A stretch of DNA of 64,000 bases from Tunturiibacter gelidiferens (GTDB taxonomy: Bacteria; Acidobacteriota; Terriglobia; Terriglobales; Acidobacteriaceae), in assembly GCF_014201335.1 (NCBI RefSeq), contig NZ_JACHEB010000012.1:124001-188000 (forward strand), written 5' to 3'. The notes under the pieces were generated by a model. The model was not told the DNA's origin. It made no database searches and saw only the letters and a list, made by a program, of their open reading frames with translations. Numbering within the stretch: position 1 is the first letter of the stretch; each line of letters begins with the position of its first letter. Shown here piece after piece: positions 8,967 to 17,249 of the stretch. The position numbers and the translations under genes are program-made.

Positions 8967-9351
8967 AGCTGCCTCCGAAGCCGTCTCCTAAACACTTTCA
9001 CAGCATGCTGGCGGATGAGGCGGTTGAAAGCGAAAAAGCAATTGAAGGGCCAAAATGTTCGCGCAGCAGTAAAACTACTCCCGCCGCAATCAGATTCGTG
9101 CAATCTCTGTTCTGAGAGTCGGTTACAAATAGGCGGAAATTAATTAGCACAGATTTAAAATTGCGAAGTCCCCTACGGACAGCAAGAAAACTCGCACTTA
9201 ATATGCAAGGAATCGGCGTTCCTGATCTCTTCTCTCAGGGAAGTCATTGCTGTTACCACAGGGAATCGTGCGAAGTCTGTAGCTAAGGGTGTCTTTTCGA
9301 TGATTGATAAATCGCCGAGGCACTCGTCGGAGATTTAGATGCCTATACGTA
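8967..9351. other. Intergenic, no gene recognised
   Basis: This 385-bp stretch separates the divergent oxidase promoter side from the 3' end of the YjbR-family gene. It is less GC-rich than the surroundings. Short reading frames on both strands show no recognisable motif, RBS or codon bias. It probably contains the oxidase promoter, which I cannot place. Confidence 0.5.
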
Positions 9352-9368
9352 CTCGCGAAAAACGGGGT
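9352..9368 (+). repeat. 17-bp direct repeat, copy 1 (CTCGCGAAAAACGGGGT)
   Basis: Differs at one base from the copy at 9812-9828. The two copies flank the YjbR-family gene in the same orientation. Confidence 0.6.
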
Positions 9369-9379
9369 CAGCGGCAAGT

Positions 9380-9781
9380 TCACCCAGAGGCCCTTGCGGG
9401 GCGAGGACAGCTTCTGAACTCTAACCTCTTCGGTTTGATCAGCTTCCAGGCCTCGAATATATAGGACTTCAACTCCTCGTCTCCCACTCGATCTAACTCA
9501 ATCCCGACCCACCCCTTCGTCCCCACATACGGCGGTCGGAAGAAAGTCTCTGGCGAAGCCTCAATCAAACTCCCCTGCACACCAAGGGGAGCCGGCAGCC
9601 ACACTGCGACATGGCCGTCGTTATGGTGATTATTTGCGAACATCACAAACACTCGCTTCCGCAGAAACCATGTCGGCTCGCCGTGCGATAGCTTCTCTTC
9701 GCATTCCGGCATTCCCATGCAGATCCGTCGCACGCGCTGCACGTGTTCTTCGCCCTGGTTACTCCTCCCTCTAAAGGTCAT
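9380..9781 (-). CDS. MmcQ/YjbR-family (DUF419) protein
   Basis: From the ATG at 9781 the product is 133 residues with the family pattern: an N-terminal helix ([22 protein letters not shown]-like), [20 protein letters not shown], and [15 protein letters not shown] followed by an [13 protein letters not shown] helix. This small alpha/beta fold resembles a double-wing DNA-binding protein, but members mostly have no known function. A longer frame reaches 9901 but adds 40 residues without family similarity. The upstream AGGGGTGG-like purine tract is a modest RBS. The gene stands alone between 17-bp direct repeats. Confidence 0.8.
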   Translation of the reverse strand: MTFRGRSNQGEEHVQRVRRICMGMPECEEKLSHGEPTWFLRKRVFVMFANNHHNDGHVAVWLPAPLGVQGSLIEASPETFFRPPYVGTKGWVGIELDRVGDEELKSYIFEAWKLIKPKRLEFRSCPRPARASG

Positions 9782-9811
9782 CGTTGCACCACCCCTATGA
9801 GCTAAAAGTAT

Positions 9812-9828
9812 CTCGCGAGAAACGGGGT
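9812..9828 (+). repeat. 17-bp direct repeat, copy 2 (CTCGCGAGAAACGGGGT)
   Basis: Second copy, 30 bp upstream of the YjbR-family start codon. Could be the footprint of an insertion or an operator pair. Confidence 0.6.
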
Positions 9829-10035
9829 TATGAGAAACTTCGGTTTTAAACTTGCCATTAACCGGACTTTCCAGGAATGCCAACCAGATTGGTAAACACA
9901 AGCGCGTTTGTCATTGCTAATCCTGACGGCATCAGTGCTGGATGAGTGCATTGGCCTGATATCGTCAATCGAGGATCACGCCCCTGACGGATCGGCGGAC
10001 ACTGCCCGACATCCCGGTACTAGCCTGACCCTATC

Positions 10036-10086
10036 TTCCGCCGCGCCAATCAGGAAGCCGACAGAAAATGTGTGGCTTCGGCGGAA
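10036..10086 (+). other. Nested inverted repeat (stem-loop)
   Basis: Outer arms TTCCGCCG (10036-10043) and CGGCGGAA (10079-10086) enclose inner arms GAAGCC (10054-10059) and GGCTTC (10074-10079). No T tract follows. It lies 13 bp before a second perfect hairpin. Confidence 0.5.
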
Positions 10087-10098
10087 ATCCCTTCCCTG

Positions 10099-10139
10099 GG
10101 CAATAAGGCTCACCCCGGTTTGGGCCGAGCCTTATTGCC
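10099..10139 (+). other. Perfect 13-bp inverted repeat upstream of marR
   Basis: Arms GGCAATAAGGCTC (10099-10111) and GAGCCTTATTGCC (10127-10139) pair without mismatch around a 15-base loop. There is no T tract, so it is not an ordinary terminator. It ends 25 bp before the marR -35 element. Confidence 0.6.
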
Positions 10140-10164
10140 GGTCGCAGTCATTCCATCATTCCTC

Positions 10165-10193
10165 TTGACAATAGTTGTTATAAGGAATATCGT
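10165..10193 (+). promoter_or_regulatory. marR promoter
   Basis: TTGACA at 10165-10170, a 17-base spacer and TATCGT at 10188-10193, ending 10 bp before the marR ATG. It overlaps the motif shared with the yceI promoter, consistent with autoregulation. Confidence 0.6.
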
Positions 10194-10196
10194 TGG
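10173..10196 (+). promoter_or_regulatory. Putative MarR operator, site 1
   Basis: The pattern AGTTGTT-(2)-AA-G-AATATC-(1)-TTG is shared almost base for base with 10682-10705. Site 1 overlaps the spacer and -10 of the marR promoter. Confidence 0.5.
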
Positions 10197-10203
10197 AAAG
10201 TAA

Positions 10204-10668
10204 ATGAAACCCCTTGTCCAAACCGAGCCCAAGCCAAAGCCGGGGTCCTCCCCAGAAGAGGTCGCGCACCTTGAGATGATGCGGACGATGGAGGTTCTAT
10301 CGCACCGGTTTGCGCAGGTGTTGAAAGCCGAGGATCTTTCGGAGACACAGTACAACGTGCTGCGGATTCTGCGGGGCGACCCGGAGGGAATTTCGTGCGG
10401 GGAGATTGGAAACCGTATGGTGACGCGGGACTCGGATATTACACGGCTGCTTGATCGGCTCGAGAAGCGGTCTTTGGTTTCCCGTTCCCGGGAGAGCAAG
10501 GATCGGCGGACAGTATGGGCGCGGATTACGCCGGAGGGGCTGAAACTGCTGGCGCGGCTGGATAAACCCGTGCTTGCGACTCATTTCGAACTCCTGGGCC
10601 ACCTTGGCGCCAAGCGATTGAAGCTTTTGACGGATCTGCTGCGTCTTGCCCGTCAGCCTCACGGTTAA
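10204..10668 (+). CDS. MarR-family transcriptional regulator
   Basis: This 154-residue protein has the MarR winged-helix layout: a first helix (MMRTMEVLSHRFAQVL), SETQYNVLRIL, the recognition region ISCGEIGNRMVTRDSDITRLLDRLEKR (in parts), and the wing SRESKDRRTVWARITPEG. It is a dimeric DNA-binding repressor or activator, usually responding to small aromatic or oxidant ligands. It lies 92 bp upstream of yceI on the same strand. Matching motifs in front of both genes suggest that it controls itself and yceI. Confidence 0.88.
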   Translation: MKPLVQTEPKPKPGSSPEEVAHLEMMRTMEVLSHRFAQVLKAEDLSETQYNVLRILRGDPEGISCGEIGNRMVTRDSDITRLLDRLEKRSLVSRSRESKDRRTVWARITPEGLKLLARLDKPVLATHFELLGHLGAKRLKLLTDLLRLARQPHG

Positions 10669-10681
10669 TTTTTGGTTTAAC

Positions 10682-10705
10682 AGTTGTTGCAACGAATATC
10701 CTTGC
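10682..10705 (+). promoter_or_regulatory. Putative MarR operator, site 2 (yceI promoter)
   Basis: Contains the palindrome GTTGCAAC within the motif shared with site 1. It lies 56 bp before the yceI ATG. A TTTAAC just upstream (10676) occupies the same relative place as the marR -35. Confidence 0.5.
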
Positions 10706-10760
10706 CACGCATCAAATAACTGAATAGCACGGTGCAAGCCACCGGAAAGGAAACACCATT

Positions 10761-11318
10761 ATGAGCACCACAGTTGCAACCCCCGCCATCACCACCTGGA
10801 ACGTCGATTCGACTCACTCCGTTGTCGAGTTCAAGATCAAACACATGATGATCTCCAACCTGAAGGGTAACTTCACCAGCGTGACCGGCACACTATCGCT
10901 GGATGAGAATGATCTGACGCAGTCGAGCGTAGAGGCTGCGATCGAGATTGCGTCGATCCACACACGGGACGAGGGCCGCGATGCCCACCTCAAGGGTGCG
11001 GACTTCTTCGACGCCGAGCAGTTTCCGACTATGCAGTTGAAGTCAACGCACATCGCGCTGAAGTCGGATGGGGAAGTCGTAGTCACGGGCGACCTGATGA
11101 TCAAGGGTGTCACCCACAGCGTGCAGTTCGCGGTGGAAGGGCCCTCTCCTGCGACGAAGGATCCGTGGGGCAACACGCGCATCGGTCTGTCGGCGACCAC
11201 AAAGATCAATCGCAAGGACTTCGGGCTGACTTGGAACGCAGCCCTCGAGGCCGGCGGCTTGATGGTGGGCGAGGATGTCAGCATCACTCTGGACCTGGAG
11301 TTCCTGAAGGACGCATAA
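10761..11318 (+). CDS. YceI-family lipid-binding-like protein
   Basis: The 185-residue product shows the YceI lipocalin-like fold: TWNVDSTHSVVEFKIKHM at the start, GNFTSVTGTLSLDE, IHTRDEGRDAHLKGADFFD, and the conserved KINRKDFGLTWN near the end, followed by the closing strand VSITLDLEF. YceI proteins bind polyprenoid or other lipophilic molecules. The usual signal peptide is missing here, so this is the cytoplasmic form often paired with MarR regulators. RBS is AGGAAACACCATT-type. The partner MarR lies directly upstream. Confidence 0.9.
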   Translation: MSTTVATPAITTWNVDSTHSVVEFKIKHMMISNLKGNFTSVTGTLSLDENDLTQSSVEAAIEIASIHTRDEGRDAHLKGADFFDAEQFPTMQLKSTHIALKSDGEVVVTGDLMIKGVTHSVQFAVEGPSPATKDPWGNTRIGLSATTKINRKDFGLTWNAALEAGGLMVGEDVSITLDLEFLKDA

Positions 11319-11487
11319 GGGCGGCGCTGGAGTTGGAAAGATGATCCGCCGCCAGAGCACAGGATCAACGCGTGTTCTGGCGGTGCACAAATTGAACTTA
11401 GCGCACCTCGTCTCATGAGGATCGTACCGCAACCCCCAACATTCGGATGTTGGTTCTTTCAAAAGCTGAACAGAAGGCTACGCAACT

Positions 11488-12056
11488 ATGGAACTCGGTC
11501 TTTACACGCTCTCCGATCTCATCACGGATCCCAAAGCGGGCGTTCAGATGAATGCCCATGACCGTATCGACGAAACAATCAAAGCGGCTGCGCTCGCGGA
11601 TCAGGTGGGGCTCGACGTGTTCGGCGTTGGAGAACACCACCGCCTCGATTTTGCCGTCTCGTCCCCGGCGATCGTCCTGGCCGCGATCGCTCAGGCGACC
11701 AAACGCATTCGGCTGACGAGTGCAGTGACGGTCTTGAGCGCAGCCGATCCGGTTCGGGTCTTTCAAGACTTTTCCACGGTGGATCTTATTTCGGGAGGTC
11801 GCGCAGAGATCATCGCAGGACGCGGAGTCTTTACAGAGCCATTCCCGTTGTTCGGCGTCGACCTGCGTGACTACGATCAGCTGTTCTCAGAGAAGCTCGA
11901 CCTCCTCAGAAAGCTCAGCCGGACGGAGCGGATCACCTGGAGAGGAAACTTCCGCAGTGCCTTGCAAGATGCGGAGCTCTCCCCGCGCCCCATGCAACGG
12001 CAGTTGCCGATCTGGATCGGTGTGGGGGGTACACCGCAGAGCGCGGTCCGTGCGGG
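11488..12056 (+). pseudogene. Luciferase-like (LLM) monooxygenase, N-terminal fragment
   Basis: The frame from [15 protein letters not shown] is a good bacterial-luciferase-family flavin monooxygenase: [57 protein letters not shown] (in parts), and [18 protein letters not shown]. At about 12056 the homology ends abruptly and the frame enters the middle of an alpha/beta hydrolase in another frame. About the last 100 residues of the monooxygenase are missing. The joint looks like a deletion that fused two neighbouring genes. Confidence 0.75.
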
Positions 12057-12604
12057 TGATGGCGCTCGGTTACACGATCACCCCCGCCAATCAGCCCGTC
12101 ACGCCCGAGACGCAGGTGCAGATGCTCGCCGGGCTGCTCGATTCCTTGCATATCCAGTCGGTCGACCTGGTGGCCAACGCACTCGTTGACCGCTTTCTGG
12201 CTCCGCAGGTCGCCGATAAGGCGCTTGCACGTTCGCCCAGGGGACTCGGCGGCGCATACACCTGGCCGGACCGGCTAACGGAGGAGACTATCGACATCTA
12301 CCTGCGGCCGCTGGTCGACGACCCCGACAGCAAGGCCAAGCTCGAGGAGTACACCTCTTCGCTGCGCGCCAATCCTCTGCCGCCGGCACGCGATGCGCTC
12401 TGCCGCTGGCGCGGGCCTGCCCGCATCGTCTGGGGCATGAAGGATCCGTTCTTCGATACAAAGTCTGCCGACTGGCTCGATAAGAATCTTCCCGGCTCGC
12501 GTGGCATCCGGCGCCTCGAAGAAGCAAATCTCTTCTTCCCCGAGGAGATGCCCGATGTAATCGCGGAAGAGGCAATTGTTTTGTGGAAGAACGGCCACGC
12601 ATAG
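12057..12604 (+). pseudogene. Haloalkane-dehalogenase-like alpha/beta hydrolase, internally deleted 3' part
   Basis: Starting near 12060 this frame reads [35 protein letters not shown], then jumps to RFLAPQVADKALARS. The segment with the nucleophile elbow and following helices has been lost. It ends normally with ARIVWGMKDPFFD (acid region) and LFFPEEMPDVIAEE. The N-terminus is replaced by the monooxygenase fragment. The gene is non-functional and records at least two deletions. Confidence 0.7.
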
Positions 12605-12653
12605 TCGGATTGCTTGTTCTCTACGTAAAGATATGCATAGCGAAAGGAGAATC

Positions 12654-13423
12654 ATGTCTTACGTTCACGCACAGGATGGTACACGCCTCTTCTACTCCGC
12701 CTGGGGCGCGGGCGAGTCCGTTCTCTTTATCCAGGGCAGCAACGTCGGCGCCGGCGTCTGGGAGTTTCAGGTTTCCGCAGTTGTCGCCAAGAGCTTTGAA
12801 TGCATTACCTAGGACCAGCGCGGCTTCGACCGCTCCGACGTCTCTGCGACGGATTACTGCATCGACACGCTCGCCAGCGATCTCGACGCGCTCATCCGGC
12901 ATCTCGACCGGCCCAATCTCTCGGTCGTAACGCTGTCGTTCGGCGGATGCGTGCTAGCGCGCTGCGCTTGTCTCGACGGTTGCGCCCTTTCCCAGCCTAC
13001 GAGCCCTTCCTGCGCGGCATGATCGAAGACCGTGCACATACCTTCCTCGACAGCCTCGATCTGTTCTTCAACCCTGAAGGCGCGGAGCATCCAGTCATGG
13101 AGGGCGCTCGCGGGTGGATCATGGATCTTAGCCTGCGCAATCCGCTCGTACCCATGCTCGAGATCTATCGTACGAGGTTTTTCGAGGACGTACGCGCCGA
13201 CATGAGTGCTTTCACGATGCCGACGTTGCTCGTCCACGGCGAAGCCGATGTCTTCGCGCCGCTTACTGCAACAGCGGCACGCGTTCAACGGATGATCTGC
13301 AACGGCAGGCTGAACACCTATCCCGGTGCATCACACGGCTTGATGTGCACGCACCGTAAGAGCTTGAATCGCGATCTCGGAGAGTTCCTGAAAGGTGCTT
13401 TGGGGCGGCGGGCGGCAGCGTAG
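12654..13423 (+). pseudogene. Alpha/beta hydrolase broken by a stop and a frameshifting deletion
   Basis: An ATG at 12654 with AAAGGAG begins SYVHAQDGTRLFYSAWG, a normal hydrolase start. TAG at 12810-12812 interrupts ECIT-stop-DQRGFDRSD, where the family has an aromatic residue. After LSVVTLSFGGCVLAR (an elbow region with no intact GxSxG nucleophile) a deletion near 12975 shifts the frame. The C-terminal part resumes as PAYEPFLRGMIEDRA and keeps PTLLVHGEADVFAP and YPGASHGL, the acid and histidine regions. It lies 49 bp after the previous broken hydrolase. Confidence 0.75.
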
Positions 13424-13748
13424 TGGCGTGAGGTGTTCTGGGACCTTTACAAAACAGAACGCTCTGCGCGGTCCTGCATCCTCTGGATATCTTCGTGGAC
13501 GGTGTCCTTCGTCTTCATCTTCGTCTCTTTTGCGCGATCCTGAGCCTTGCCCCTGGACGCTCCTGTCACGCTGCACTCAAATTCCGGAACTGTTACAAGG
13601 CTCGGAAAATGGAAACGATGATCACAACGGGGCGTCGGCCGCCGCCAACCTAGCCCAGGACAGCTCTCGGCTCCCGTTACTGTCTCCAAGACGCTCTGCC
13701 TACGCAGAATAAATGTCTCACGAACAGCCGTTGACCGTAACAGCCACT
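13424..13748. other. Intergenic; only a doubtful Lys-rich ORF on the minus strand
   Basis: A minus-strand frame (13447-13689) ends in a charged, heptad-like stretch GKAQDRAKETKMKTKDTVHED reminiscent of small stress proteins. It has no convincing start, RBS or full domain. Nothing else was recognised. Confidence 0.3.
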
Positions 13749-13930
13749 TCAGATTGCAACTTTCACATCGCGCAGAAACAGGTCGCGCATGAGGTCGCCG
13801 TTCTGTTGTCCATACTGAGCCACTGACAGCACGGGAAGTCCCATCGGGCCGAATTCATCTATGACCTCGATGACCAACTCCATATAGGGTGGATCGGCGA
13901 TTTTGAGGTAGAGGCCGGGGTGCCACCCAC
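13749..13930 (-). pseudogene. Fragment of a DUF6908-like protein
   Basis: The minus-strand frame encodes GLYLKIADPPYMELVIEV, then LPVLSVAQYGQQNGDLMRD, close to the HYxxQNGDLMxDPE pattern that I associate with DUF6908-type proteins of plasmids and islands. The part upstream (beyond 13930) does not fit, and no plausible start exists. Family naming is from memory of the motif and is uncertain. Confidence 0.35.
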
Positions 13931-14003
13931 CGGCCTTTCTCAAGGATGGGTTGCTATGCCACCGCCGCGAGTTCTGGCTGTTCCCTGCTTGCCGACATCG
14001 CAT

Positions 14004-14632
14004 CTTCGTCCTGCTCTGGTCTTGGCTCCAACGCGCTGAGAATCATCGAAGCTGTTATCCGGCTATCCGGAGGCGTAGTTCCGAAGCATTCTCGTTCAGG
14101 TTGGGGACATTGAGTGAAGCGATGTGCCCCAAAGCGACGTGGGATTCGTTACAAAACGCCTCAAACTGCTCCGGGCTGCAATGTCGCCGCGTCACATTGA
14201 GGACCTCATTAGTAGTGAGCGTGCGCCGCGGTGTCATCTCCTGGACATGGGCCCCGCCTAGCCATATCTCCGACTGGCCATGATTTATCTGTTTTGCGTG
14301 AAGGCTTAGGCTGTCCATCTCGATGACAGTTTATTTCTTTTATGCCAACCGATCCGTTCATGGGCATCAAGCACTTTGTGTCGCTTGCTTGCCAAAGCTA
14401 TCCGCACGATCAAATATCGGGTCTCGGGCGAGATATTTTTCCGTTACCGAATCAGCAGTCATGCTACTTCCGGAGAGTGGTAGACCGCTAGACTAGGGAA
14501 ATCAAAACAGTAAACCATGCTAAAGCAATACTTGCGGTTATTTATGCAAATATCTGGTTTTGTGAAGATACTTTCGACTTATGCTAATAAGCCATTACAA
14601 GCAAATATGATGACAATCGGAGGATTTACCAG
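14004..14632. other. Intergenic / gene debris, no gene recognised
   Basis: An 88-codon minus-strand frame (14055-14318) has a plausible composition, but I cannot place it in a family or find an RBS. The rest is AT-richer and probably carries the promoter for the downstream AhpD-like gene, which has an RBS of ATCGGAGG type at about 14618. Confidence 0.4.
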
Positions 14633-15040
14633 ATGTCCACTGTAAAACTCTGGACCGACAAGGCGGCCGCAGCAGTACCCACAGTCAAAGCTGTGTTCGA
14701 CGACATACGCGCCACTCGCAAGTCTGATTTTGTAAACAATTTCTGGCGCGCTCTCGCGAATCAGCCCGATCTTCTTGAGCGGACGTGGGCGAGTATCAAA
14801 CGGGTGATGATTGAGCCCGGAACGCTCGATCCGCTCACAAAAGAGCTTGTCTATATCGCTGTATCCACCGCGAACAGTTGCAGCTATTGCGTTCATTCGC
14901 ACACAGCCGCAGCACGCGCCAAAGGTCTCTCTGAGGGACAATATGCTGAGTTTCTGGCGGTCGTCAGCATGGCCGCTCAAACCAATTCCCTGGCCAATTC
15001 GATGCAAGTCCCTGTCGATCCAGAGTTCATGATTGCCTAA
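14633..15040 (+). CDS. Carboxymuconolactone decarboxylase / AhpD-family protein
   Basis: The 135-residue all-helical protein has the AhpD-fold core: LDPLTKELVYIAVSTANSCSYCVHSHT, with the redox CxxC motif and the following His (SCSYCVHSH), and GLSEGQYAEFLAVVSMAAQTN. AhpD-like proteins use CxxC plus His as a small peroxidase or reductase; carboxymuconolactone decarboxylases lack it, so a redox role is more likely here. It starts a same-strand group with a thioredoxin-like gene and peptide deformylase. Confidence 0.85.
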   Translation: MSTVKLWTDKAAAAVPTVKAVFDDIRATRKSDFVNNFWRALANQPDLLERTWASIKRVMIEPGTLDPLTKELVYIAVSTANSCSYCVHSHTAAARAKGLSEGQYAEFLAVVSMAAQTNSLANSMQVPVDPEFMIA

Positions 15041-15145
15041 AACCACGTCCGCCCATTTAAAGAAAGTTCATCCAGCATCAAGACAGCGCGTCTGATAGGT
15101 GAACGGAGCAGTAACAACCTTCATCTCTCTGAGGACAGAATCAGG

Positions 15146-15708
15146 ATGCCATCATTTTCGGACCAGTTTTCCTCTGCACTTCGTTACGAACGATATCTCG
15201 CGGTCGGTACCGAGGAGCAACAACGTCGATGGAAGCAGGTCTACAACATTGCACATCTTGACCCGACGCAACAACAACTCATTGCCGGCTTCCAGCGAGA
15301 AATGAAAATCCTCGTGCATAGCGGTATCTGGTGCGGAGATTGCGTCGAGCAATGCCCATTCATCCAGCGAATCGCCGAAGCCAATCCTGCAAAGATTGAC
15401 TTACGTTTCCTGGAGCGCGAGATGAATGCGGAACTCAGCGAAGATCTGCGTATCAACGGTGGAAGCCGGGTTCCTGTCCTTCGCTTTTACTCCGAAGATG
15501 GACCTTGGTGCGCCACATCAGGAGACCGGACGCTCAATCGATATCGTGCGCTCGCATTGAAACGGCTAGGCCAAGCTGTCCGACGGGCATCCTTCCGCTG
15601 GAGAAGGGTGAAGCGGAAACTACACTCGCCGACTGGCTCGACGAAGTGGAACGTGTGCAACTGATGTTGCGGCTTACCCCGAGGTTGCGCGGAAAATACC
15701 AGGATTAG
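15146..15708 (+). pseudogene. Thioredoxin-family protein with a one-base frameshift
   Basis: From ATG 15146 the frame encodes a thioredoxin-like domain with MKILVHSGIWCGDCVEQCPF (active site CGDC), IDLRFLERE and GGSRVPVLRFYSEDG. At about 15575 one base is missing. The other frame then resumes the family's C-terminus as CPTGILPLEKGEAETTLADWL and VERVQLMLRLTPRLRGKYQD, stopping at 15708, 11 bp before def. Without correction the reading frame instead ends at 15664 with an unrelated tail. The active-site domain is complete, so partial function is possible. A sequencing error cannot be excluded. Confidence 0.75.
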
Positions 15709-15719
15709 GCGAAGAGAAT

Positions 15720-16343
15720 ATGAGGATCAAGATAGCGAGCGTCGGTGAGACCGTCCTGCGCAACGCAGCGCGGCCACTTCGTACAGATGAGATTGGCAGC
15801 GACCGCATTCACCAGCTCATTGACCATATGAGAGAGACTCTGGCCGATGCTCCCGGCGTTGGTTTAGCTGCCCCCCAGATTGGGGAACAGCTACAACTCG
15901 CGATCATTGAGGACAAAGCGGAGTACCAGGCAAATCTGACATCGGAAGAACTGACAGAGCGCGAACGGAGCCCAGTTCCCTTCCATGTACTTATCAACCC
16001 TGAGATTGAATTATTGTCTCCTCTGGACGTAAGTTTCTTCGAAGGCTGTCTTAGTCTGCCCGGCTTTGTGGCGATAGTACCTCGTGCGCGAGTCGTGAGA
16101 GTGCGGGCTCTCAATGAAGCTAGGGAGCCCATTCAGATCGAAGCGGAAGGATGGTATGCGCGCATTCTGCAACATGAGATCGATCATCTCAAAGGGACCT
16201 TATTTATCGACAGAATGTGGAGCCACAGCTTCTCCTCTGTTGACCACTACATCCGTCACTGGAAATCGAAATCGAGTGCTGAGCTCCTAAAACATTTTCA
16301 TACCCGCAACCGGCCAGAGCTCGACGCAGAACCACATCTGTAA
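15720..16343 (+). CDS. def: Peptide deformylase
   Basis: All three family motifs are intact: GVGLAAPQIG (about residues 46-55), EGCLSLP (about 107-113) and QHEIDHLKG (about 150-158). These supply the metal-binding Cys and two His plus the catalytic Glu. The enzyme removes the N-formyl group from nascent proteins in the cytoplasm. At 207 residues it is slightly long, with a C-terminal extension. Its place in an accessory island beside redox genes suggests a second, acquired deformylase rather than the housekeeping copy; such extra copies can confer resistance to actinonin-like inhibitors, but that is inference. Confidence 0.92.
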   Translation: MRIKIASVGETVLRNAARPLRTDEIGSDRIHQLIDHMRETLADAPGVGLAAPQIGEQLQLAIIEDKAEYQANLTSEELTERERSPVPFHVLINPEIELLSPLDVSFFEGCLSLPGFVAIVPRARVVRVRALNEAREPIQIEAEGWYARILQHEIDHLKGTLFIDRMWSHSFSSVDHYIRHWKSKSSAELLKHFHTRNRPELDAEPHL

Positions 16344-16498
16344 GGTCGCGCAAGCCGTCGGTGTCAATGGGCTCACCAGTAGTTCAAGTGTTTTGCTGCA
16401 ATATCGAAATCCGCGGTCTATTCCGCCTAGCACTCCGTCAATCCCCGATGCCGCGACGGCAAGCGGAACTCGTCTGCGAGAATGAGAGAAGTGGTGGC

Positions 16499-16888
16499 AT
16501 GATGACAAAGATCGCTGTGTTGGATGATTGGCAAGGGGTCGCCAGTAGCAGCGCAAATTGGTCGCCGTTGCACTCCATCGCTGAGGTTGTTTTCTTTGAC
16601 CAGGCGTTTCGCGCCGAGACCGACGCAGTCGCAGCCCTGGCAGATTTCGATTTGCTGCTTTCCATGCGAGAACGCACCGTGCTCTCAGGCTCATTGATTA
16701 GCGCTCTGCCCAAGCTCCGCATGCTGGGGATCACCGGATCTTCCAATGCCTCGCTCGATCTTGCCGCATGCACGGAGAAGGGTATTGTTGTGTCCAACAC
16801 CGTTGGTGGCGACAGCGAGTCGGCTACTGCTAAACTGGCGCTTGGTCTGCTCCTGTCGGCGGCACGATCAATTCCGGCCGCCGCTGCA
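16499..16888 (+). pseudogene. D-2-hydroxyacid dehydrogenase, N-terminal fragment
   Basis: The frame from ATG 16499 reads MTKIAVLDDWQGVA, DLLLSMRERTVLSGSLI, LPKLRMLGITGSSNASLDLAACTEKGIVVSNT (in parts) and AKLALGLLLSAARSIP: the first substrate-binding domain of a 2-hydroxyacid dehydrogenase. Homology stops at about residue 130, before the NAD-binding GxGxxG. It then continues out of frame into the end of a transporter gene, so this is a deletion chimera. Confidence 0.75.
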
Positions 16889-17228
16889 GGCATTTTTATA
16901 CGGTGCCTTTACCTCTTTGCAGTACTCGAGCATGAACACACCGGTAAACGCTGACTCCACCGATGACCAGACTAGTGCAGCCAGCTCCATAGCGACCACG
17001 ATGCACCAGATGTCAATCAGTTTTGGCGTTGCAACGGCGGGTTTGGCCACTGCCTTTTTCGTTCCCAGCAACGCACACAACGTTCCAGGTGAAATGATCC
17101 ATGGTGTTCATGAGGCACTTCTCGCACTTGGCGCACTGACTATCCTGTCGGCGCTCGTGTTCCGCAGTTTGCGATCTGGGGACAGTGATGCCGTGAGTCG
17201 GCAAAAAGAGTTTCACCCAGGCGGATAA
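16886..17228 (+). pseudogene. DHA2-type MFS drug transporter, C-terminal fragment
   Basis: The frame reads LQAFLYGAFTSLQYSSMNT, ASSIATTMHQMSISFGVA, then two hydrophobic segments and ends REKEFHPGG-like. This matches the last four or so membrane helices of EmrB/QacA-type (DHA2) exporters. The first ~10 helices are gone. It is joined at about 16888 to the dehydrogenase fragment. Confidence 0.75.
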
Positions 17229-17249
17229 ACGATGATGGGAACACGCCGC

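Noticed and set aside
9908-10168. 86-codon plus-strand ORF between the YjbR and MarR genes
   Set aside because: It crosses the two hairpins and the marR promoter, and has no RBS or recognisable motif.
14055-14318. 88-codon minus-strand ORF in the debris region
   Set aside because: Composition is plausible, but no RBS, family or conserved neighbour supports it. Kept only as a note in the intergenic entry.
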